From assembly GCA_025458085.1 (NCBI GenBank), contig JALOTC010000010.1:1-41276 (forward strand): 41,276 nucleotides of DNA, read 5' to 3'. Below, piece by piece: positions 36,455-41,276 of this stretch. Source of the DNA: Cypionkella sp. (lineage in GTDB: Bacteria > Pseudomonadota > Alphaproteobacteria > Rhodobacterales > Rhodobacteraceae). A program made the translations under genes and the position numbers. Below the pieces are notes generated by a model. That model was not told the DNA's origin and made no database searches. It worked only from the letters and a program-made list of their open reading frames with translations. How positions within the stretch are numbered: the first letter of the stretch is position 1; the number at the start of each line of letters is the position of its first letter.

Positions 36455-36664
36455 TCAGTGCTGCTGCACCCGCCGATAGTCCATCGGCTGGGTCTGGCTA
36501 AGCCGCATATAGGCAAAGACCCCGGTCAGGAAGCCGATGGCAGCCAGAACCGCCGCCACGATGATCTGATCAGACTGATGGCTTTCCGCCGACAGTGCCA
36601 GATAGCCAAAGGCCCAGAAGCCGGACCAGCTCACGACGCACAAAAGCGCGACGATCTTGTTCAT
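36455..36664 (-). CDS. Small two-helix membrane protein, unknown function
   Basis: A 69-residue protein starting MNKIVALLCVVSWSGFWAFG after a strong GGGAGG ribosome site. Two hydrophobic helices (about 4-26 and 34-53) are followed by a short polar tail (RLSQTQPMDYRRVQQH). It lies 45 bases before the S49 peptidase gene on the same strand. No family recognised. Confidence 0.72.
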   Translation of the reverse strand: MNKIVALLCVVSWSGFWAFGYLALSAESHQSDQIIVAAVLAAIGFLTGVFAYMRLSQTQPMDYRRVQQH

Positions 36665-36742
36665 GACGAAACCTCCCGAAAGCCGGCCCTCCCCGGCCAG
36701 CCCTTGCGCCGATCATAGCGCGAAACATGCATATGTCTCGCC

Positions 36743-37423
36743 CTATTTCGCGCGGTCGTCCCCCTCTCCCTTGGGCAAGAGGGCGAGCGTCAGAACATGC
36801 CCCGCCGCATGGGTCAGCCGCCCGGCAATCTCGGCCCCCGCCGCAAAGGGCGCAATCGGCCCGGCAAAGCGGGCGACGAAACCCGCCTGTTCCACCGCAA
36901 CCGTCATCTGTTCAAATCCGAACAAAGTCTGGCTCACCGGATATTGCGCCTTGTAGGCCGCCTCCTTGGCCGAAAAGGCCACCTTGGCCGCAAGCCCCCG
37001 CGCCTCTGGCGCAAGCCGCATCAAGGCCATCTGTTCGTCGGGCAGCAGGATCGTATCCCACAGATCGCGCGGCAGCGGCGTCGCCTCCTCCAGATCAAGG
37101 CCAAGCCCCGCAAAACCATGCGACAGCCCCACCACCGCCAGACAGGCCCCGGCGGTATGGGTGATCGACCCCACCACCCCCACAGGCCAGACCGGCGCAC
37201 GATCCGCGCCTTGCGGCACCGCCACGGGTGGCAGGCCAATCTCGGCCATCGCCGCCCGCGCCGCCGCCCGCCCCGCCGCAAATTCCCGCAACCGGGCAGG
37301 CAGGGCATGGGGCAAGGCCTCACCAGGCAACAGCGCATGATCCCGCCCCGGATCGGCCCAGCCGCAGCCAAGCCCCGCCGGCACAAGCCCCCGCAGCGCA
37401 GAGAGCAGCACCTCCTCAGGCAT
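36743..37423 (-). CDS. 4'-phosphopantetheinyl transferase (EntD/Sfp type)
   Basis: Transfers the phosphopantetheine arm of CoA to a serine of carrier domains. The 226 residues have the EntD-type VGSITHT (84-90), the magnesium-binding GLDLEEATPL (108-117) and FSAKEAAYKAQYP (150-162), all three hallmark motifs. Its ATG at 37423 overlaps the NRPS stop by eight bases, so the two are translationally coupled and the NRPS carrier domain (Ser1031) is its obvious target. The frame is open further upstream, inside the NRPS gene, but the overlap start is the sensible one. Confidence 0.92.
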   Translation of the reverse strand: MPEEVLLSALRGLVPAGLGCGWADPGRDHALLPGEALPHALPARLREFAAGRAAARAAMAEIGLPPVAVPQGADRAPVWPVGVVGSITHTAGACLAVVGLSHGFAGLGLDLEEATPLPRDLWDTILLPDEQMALMRLAPEARGLAAKVAFSAKEAAYKAQYPVSQTLFGFEQMTVAVEQAGFVARFAGPIAPFAAGAEIAGRLTHAAGHVLTLALLPKGEGDDRAK

Positions 37424-40400
37424 CCACGCCCGACCGTGCCGCCCGCATCGCCCGCCGCCGCGCCATGGCCTCGGCCCGCGCATCAGCCTGTGTGGCAATC
37501 CCCGCAACAGGCCCCGCGGCGTTCACGGCAGCCGCGGCTGGCGCAGGCTTTGGCCTGTCATCCAAATGCCGCGCCAAGGCCTCCAAGGTGGGAAAACGGA
37601 AGATATCCGTGATCGACAACCGCGCCGCACCCAACTGATCGCGGATTTCCCGATGCACCTGCACCGCCAGCAACGAATGGCCGCCCAGCGCAAAGAAATT
37701 GTCCTTCGCCCCCACCTTTGGAACGCCCAGCACCCGCGCCCAAATCGCCGCCAGTTGCGCAGCAACTCCCGTCTCGGGCGCCTCAAAGGCCACAGGCGCA
37801 GGCACAGCCGCCAATGGCGCAGGCAGGGCCTTGCGGTCCACCTTCCGGTTCGGGGTCAGGGGGAAGGCGGCAAGCCGCACGATCTGGCTCGGCACCATAT
37901 GCGGCGGAAGCCGCGCGCCCAGCTCCGCCTTCAGCCCCGCCTCCTGCGCCGCGCCGGTGACATAGGCCACCAGCCGCAGATCACCGGGGCTATCCTCCCG
38001 CGCCAGAACCACCGCCTGCGTCACGCCGGGCAGCGCCTCCAGCACGGCCTCGATCTCTCCCAACTCGATCCGATAGCCGCGGATCTTCACCTGATGATCC
38101 GCGCGGCCAAGGAATTCCAGCCGCCCATCGGCACGCCAGCGCACCAGATCACCGGTCCGATACATCCGCGCCCCCCAAGGGCAGGCCCGCTCCGCCGTCA
38201 CGAACGGGTCAGGGCGGAACCTCTCCTCCGTCAGATCAGGCCGCTGCCAATAGCCGCGCGTGACGCCATCGCCACCGATCCACAACTCCCCGGCCACACC
38301 GGGAGCCACGGGTTCCCCCGCCGAATCCAGCACGTAAACCTGCTGATTGGCCAAGGGCGTGCCGATCGTCACCGTGCCCTCGCCTGCGCCCACCTCCTCG
38401 ACCGTCGACCAGATCGTGGTCTCCGTCGGCCCATACATGTTGAGGATCCGCGCCTCCGTCGCCTGCCGCAGATCGGCCACCTGCGCCACAGGCAGAGCCT
38501 CGCCCCCGATCATCAGCGTGCTCAGCCCCGACAGCGCCGCCCGCGCCTCGTCGTTCATGGCAATCATCCGCGCCATGCTGGGCGTGCATTGCAGATGGGT
38601 CACCTTGTGGCGGATCAGTTGCGCAGCAATGGAAAAATCATCCGCCTCCACCACGCCCCCCGCATTGGCGCGCCGCACCACCTCGGCCAAGGGGTAAAGC
38701 CCCTCCATCACCTGTTCCGGCGCAATCCCGTAATCGATCAGGCAAGCCACCTCGCCCACACCGATGCGCTTCAACTGCTCCACCCGCGCCAAGGCATCCT
38801 CGACCGTGCCAAACAGCCCCGACTCCTCGAAATAGCGTTGAAAGGCGAAATCAAGGATCGCCGCATTTTCCTCGGCCGAGAGGGTCCGCAGGTCAATGTC
38901 CATCGGGTTGTCAACGCCTTCGGGCTTTTTGAAGGCGGGAAAGGCCCAAGCATATTGCTTCACCAACCCCACCGCCGCGCCCAGATAGGCTTTCATCGGC
39001 CCCTCGGCCACGCGGCGCACCTGGTCGCGGTCACGCCCCACAAAGCTATGCAGCATCAGCGTGACCACACCCGCCTCCGGGTCATGGCCCGCCTTGGCCC
39101 GCGCCGCGCGATAGAGGCGAATTTTCCCCGCCACCTCGTCAATCGACTGGCCCAGCAAATGGGTCAGCACATTGGCCCCCATCTCCCCCGCCTCGCGCCA
39201 TGTCTCGGGGTTGCCTGCCGTAGTCACCCACAGCGGCAATTCCGGCGACACCGGGCGCGGCTGCGTGCGCACGGTAAAGGGCGTGCCATCGGCCTTGGGG
39301 AAATCCACCCCCTCCCCGCGCCACAACCGCCGCAGCTGATCGGCCGCCGCATACATCGCGGCCTTGTTCGCAGGCGGCGTGTTTTCGGGGCGCAGCACAA
39401 AATCCTCGGGCTGCCAGCCGCTCGCAATCGCCATCCCCGCGCGGCCATTCGTCAGGTTGTCGATCACCGCCCATTCTTCGGCAATCCGCGCGGGGTGATG
39501 CAAGGGCACAACGCAAGACCCGGCCCGCACCCCGATGTTTTTCGTCACCGCCGCCACCGCGGCCCCGGTCACGCTCGGGTTCGGATAAGGCCCGCCAAAG
39601 GCATGGAAATGCCGCTCCGGCGTCCAGACCGCCACAAACCCGTGGCGATCCGCAAACTTTGCGCCTTCCAGCAAAAGCTCGTATTTCTTCGGCCCCGCCC
39701 CATCATCATTGCCCCAATAATACAGCGAGAAATCCATCTTCCGCGCCGAGCCGATCCGGCCAGAGGAGACAAGCGCCCGGTTTTCATCCGAGGAAATCAC
39801 CACCTTGAACCCGCGCGCCAGCGTCCAGAACAATTCCAGCACCGAAATGTCGAAGGAAATCGAGGTAACCGCCAGCCAAACCCCGGCCTCCGCCCCGATC
39901 CGCTGATCCATCCCGGTAAAGAAATTGGCGACATTGCGATGTTCGACCATCACCCCCTTGGGCCGCCCCGTCGATCCGCTGGTATAGATCACATAGGCCA
40001 GATCGGCAGGCGTCACGCCACTGTCGGGGTTCGCCTCAGGTGCCGCCGAAATCCGCGCATCGCTATCAAGACACAGACGCTCCACCTCCCCCGGCAAACC
40101 GCCCTCCAGCGCGGCTTGGGTCACGATCACGGCAGAGCCGCTATCTTCGACATAAAGTGCCGTGCGATCCGCCGGATAGGCCGGGTCCATCGGGACATAG
40201 GCCCCGCCCGCCTTCAAAATCCCCAAGGCCCCCACCAGCATGTCAAGGCTGCGGCGGCAATGCAGGCCGACCAAAGCCCCCGGCCCCACGCCCATGCCGC
40301 GCAGCACATGGGCCACCCGGTTCGCGCGGCGGTTCAATTCCGCATAGCTCAGCGTCACGCCTTCAAAACTCACCGCCTCCGCCTCTGGCGTGCGCTGCAC

Positions 40401-40766
40401 CTGCGCCTCAAAGGCATGGTGCAGGCAAAGCGCCGCCCGCAGGGCCAGCGTCTGATTGGGCTGTGACAGCACCGCCTCCCGGTCTGCCGGCGAAAGCGCG
40501 GGCAGGCGGCCCAACACATCCTCCATTGCCGCCCCCGCGACTGCGCGCGCCACAAAACCCAAGCGCCCAGCCAAAGCCTCCGCCTCGGCCCGGGGCATCT
40601 GCGCCAGATCGACCGACAGCCCCGCTTCGGTCACGCAAACCGCGGTCCCCGCCACAGGCTCCGCCGTCAGCGAAACCCCCACCTTGGGCGGCTCCACCCC
40701 TGCCAAGGCAGGATCACGGCGCATCAGGTCCAAGGCCCAGCCCTTGGCCTCTGCCCCCGCCGCCAA
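37416..40766 (-). CDS. NRPS: adenylation domain interrupted by luciferase-like monooxygenase, with carrier domain
   Basis: A nonribosomal peptide synthetase module of at least 1116 residues in this frame. Order: a C-terminal condensation-like linker (1-120); adenylation core with LSYAELNRRANR (139), LKAGGAYVPMDP (184), [12 protein letters not shown] (261) and FDISVLELFW (305); then a bacterial-luciferase-like FMN monooxygenase (about 340-700; MDFSLYYWGNDD, WTPERHFHAFGG, IASGWQPEDF) set between motifs A4 and A5. Adenylation resumes with NMYGPTETT (776), GELWIGGDGVTRGYW (826), YRTGDLVRW (869) and NRKVDRKALP (973). A carrier domain with the pantetheine Ser1031 (FFALGGHSLL) follows, then a short tail and no thioesterase. 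This architecture matches the MupA/Atu3671 luciferase-like family of natural-product enzymes. The true start lies upstream across a frameshift near 40.80 kb (see the next entry); the TTG at 40766 is not a real start. Confidence 0.9.
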   Translation of the reverse strand: MAAGAEAKGWALDLMRRDPALAGVEPPKVGVSLTAEPVAGTAVCVTEAGLSVDLAQMPRAEAEALAGRLGFVARAVAGAAMEDVLGRLPALSPADREAVLSQPNQTLALRAALCLHHAFEAQVQRTPEAEAVSFEGVTLSYAELNRRANRVAHVLRGMGVGPGALVGLHCRRSLDMLVGALGILKAGGAYVPMDPAYPADRTALYVEDSGSAVIVTQAALEGGLPGEVERLCLDSDARISAAPEANPDSGVTPADLAYVIYTSGSTGRPKGVMVEHRNVANFFTGMDQRIGAEAGVWLAVTSISFDISVLELFWTLARGFKVVISSDENRALVSSGRIGSARKMDFSLYYWGNDDGAGPKKYELLLEGAKFADRHGFVAVWTPERHFHAFGGPYPNPSVTGAAVAAVTKNIGVRAGSCVVPLHHPARIAEEWAVIDNLTNGRAGMAIASGWQPEDFVLRPENTPPANKAAMYAAADQLRRLWRGEGVDFPKADGTPFTVRTQPRPVSPELPLWVTTAGNPETWREAGEMGANVLTHLLGQSIDEVAGKIRLYRAARAKAGHDPEAGVVTLMLHSFVGRDRDQVRRVAEGPMKAYLGAAVGLVKQYAWAFPAFKKPEGVDNPMDIDLRTLSAEENAAILDFAFQRYFEESGLFGTVEDALARVEQLKRIGVGEVACLIDYGIAPEQVMEGLYPLAEVVRRANAGGVVEADDFSIAAQLIRHKVTHLQCTPSMARMIAMNDEARAALSGLSTLMIGGEALPVAQVADLRQATEARILNMYGPTETTIWSTVEEVGAGEGTVTIGTPLANQQVYVLDSAGEPVAPGVAGELWIGGDGVTRGYWQRPDLTEERFRPDPFVTAERACPWGARMYRTGDLVRWRADGRLEFLGRADHQVKIRGYRIELGEIEAVLEALPGVTQAVVLAREDSPGDLRLVAYVTGAAQEAGLKAELGARLPPHMVPSQIVRLAAFPLTPNRKVDRKALPAPLAAVPAPVAFEAPETGVAAQLAAIWARVLGVPKVGAKDNFFALGGHSLLAVQVHREIRDQLGAARLSITDIFRFPTLEALARHLDDRPKPAPAAAAVNAAGPVAGIATQADARAEAMARRRAMRAARSGVDA

Positions 40767-41276
40767 CGCCGCGCGATTGGCCCCAAGGCTCGCCTCAAGG
40801 CAAGCGCCATCGCCTCCACCGCCGCGCGGCCCGCAAGGCCAGTGTCAACGGGCAAGGTCACCCGCCCCCCCTCGCCCCCCGGCACCAGCCCCGGCAGGTC
40901 CAAAGGCTGCATCGCCGCCAAGGCCCGCCGCAACCGAGGCTCGAAAGGAACAACCTCGGCCAAGGCGCGGGTCAGCGCCGCCGCGTCCTCCGCCCCCAAA
41001 GGCGCAAGGTCGCGAACGGTGGAGGGGCACACCGGCAAACCCTTCACCTGACAGGTCAACCGCGAAAGGCGCACCGCGCCCGCCCCGCAGGCCACCACGA
41101 CCCCTTCGGCAGAGGAAGAGAGGACCGCACCCGGCTCCCCTGGGCCCACCACCACCTCGGCCGCGCCCACATTCAGTACGCCAAAGGACCCGGCAATCTT
41201 GGCCGTGGTCAGCGGGTTCCAATACCGCCCATGATCCAAGGCGCGGACCATCCGCGCCACATCCTCGGCGCTTTGG
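40724..41276 (-). CDS. NRPS N-terminal part: formyltransferase C-terminal domain, partial, frameshifted
   Basis: This frame is open to the window end and reads MVRALDHGRYWNPLTTAKI and LNVGAAEVVVG, the C-terminal domain of methionyl-tRNA-formyltransferase-like proteins, followed by a degenerate linker (RLRRALAAMQPLDLPGLVPG) and a stop at 40724. In relatives this domain is fused to the condensation-like linker and interrupted adenylation domain. The downstream frame just past 40800 reads CLEASLGANRAALAAGAEAK, the natural continuation of ...VEAMALA in this frame. One lost base, or a four-base slip in a TGCC repeat, would reconnect them. The N-terminal catalytic half of the formyltransferase is outside the window. 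Confidence 0.75.
   Translation of the reverse strand, partial: QSAEDVARMVRALDHGRYWNPLTTAKIAGSFGVLNVGAAEVVVGPGEPGAVLSSSAEGVVVACGAGAVRLSRLTCQVKGLPVCPSTVRDLAPLGAEDAAALTRALAEVVPFEPRLRRALAAMQPLDLPGLVPGGEGGRVTLPVDTGLAGRAAVEAMALALRRALGPIARRWRRGQRPRAGPWT

Noticed and set aside
37424-37507. A longer phosphopantetheinyl transferase starting at 37507
   Set aside because: The added residues come from NRPS coding sequence read in another frame and are Arg/Gly-rich; the 37423 start gives a normal length.

Overview
The window is high-GC DNA from an alphaproteobacterium, most likely a member of the Rhodobacteraceae (Rhodobacter/Paracoccus relatives). The gene families, the gene order (M17 peptidase, C40 peptidase, DUF2794; IalB, rlmN, uvrC), a perfect CIRCE element before groES and a zinc-finger adenylate kinase like that of Paracoccus all fit. 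Most of it is core chromosome. No tRNA, rRNA, CRISPR array or insertion sequence was recognised.

Layout. 1-3863 (minus strand): an acetate-use operon, acs then adk, a DUF4212 small symporter subunit and a sodium:solute symporter cut by the window edge. 4.2-8.7 kb: a SulP anion transporter, a HugZ-like flavin protein and a large beta-helix protein. 8.8-11.3 kb: a decayed glycosyltransferase remnant, then groES-groEL. 11.5-17.5 kb: TraB/GumN protein, a tandem-repeat patch, manganese pyrophosphatase, rsmE - membrane protein - gshA, and divergent ubiA. 17.5-21.5 kb: cell-envelope genes (OmpA-domain protein, coiled-coil membrane protein, Met-rich secreted protein) and an alpha/beta hydrolase. 21.5-25 kb: gabD, a YghU-type glutathione transferase and asd. 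25.3-34.4 kb: a 53-residue protein, beta-carbonic anhydrase, an Hpt-like protein, aminopeptidase, NlpC/P60, DUF2794, asparaginase, IalB, rlmN and uvrC. 34.6-41.3 kb (all minus): a FolM/PTR1-like reductase, a zinc-ribbon microprotein, an S49 peptidase, a small membrane protein, a phosphopantetheinyl transferase and a nonribosomal peptide synthetase (NRPS) that runs off the window.

Two things stand out. First, the NRPS has a luciferase-like FMN monooxygenase domain set inside its adenylation domain between core motifs A4 and A5, preceded by a formyltransferase C-terminal domain, and it overlaps the gene of its likely activating phosphopantetheinyl transferase. Its reading frame is broken once, near 40.80 kb. 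Second, three consecutive genes (gabD, the YghU-type transferase, asd) each appear to lack about 50-66 bases of conserved coding sequence: two deletions shift the frame near the N-terminus and one is in frame. Three such scars in 3.4 kb point to assembly error or to local gene decay. Smaller items are a roughly 44-bp tandem repeat next to a dispersed hairpin element that recurs 11 kb away, and an acs-adk arrangement that suggests AMP recycling during acetate activation.
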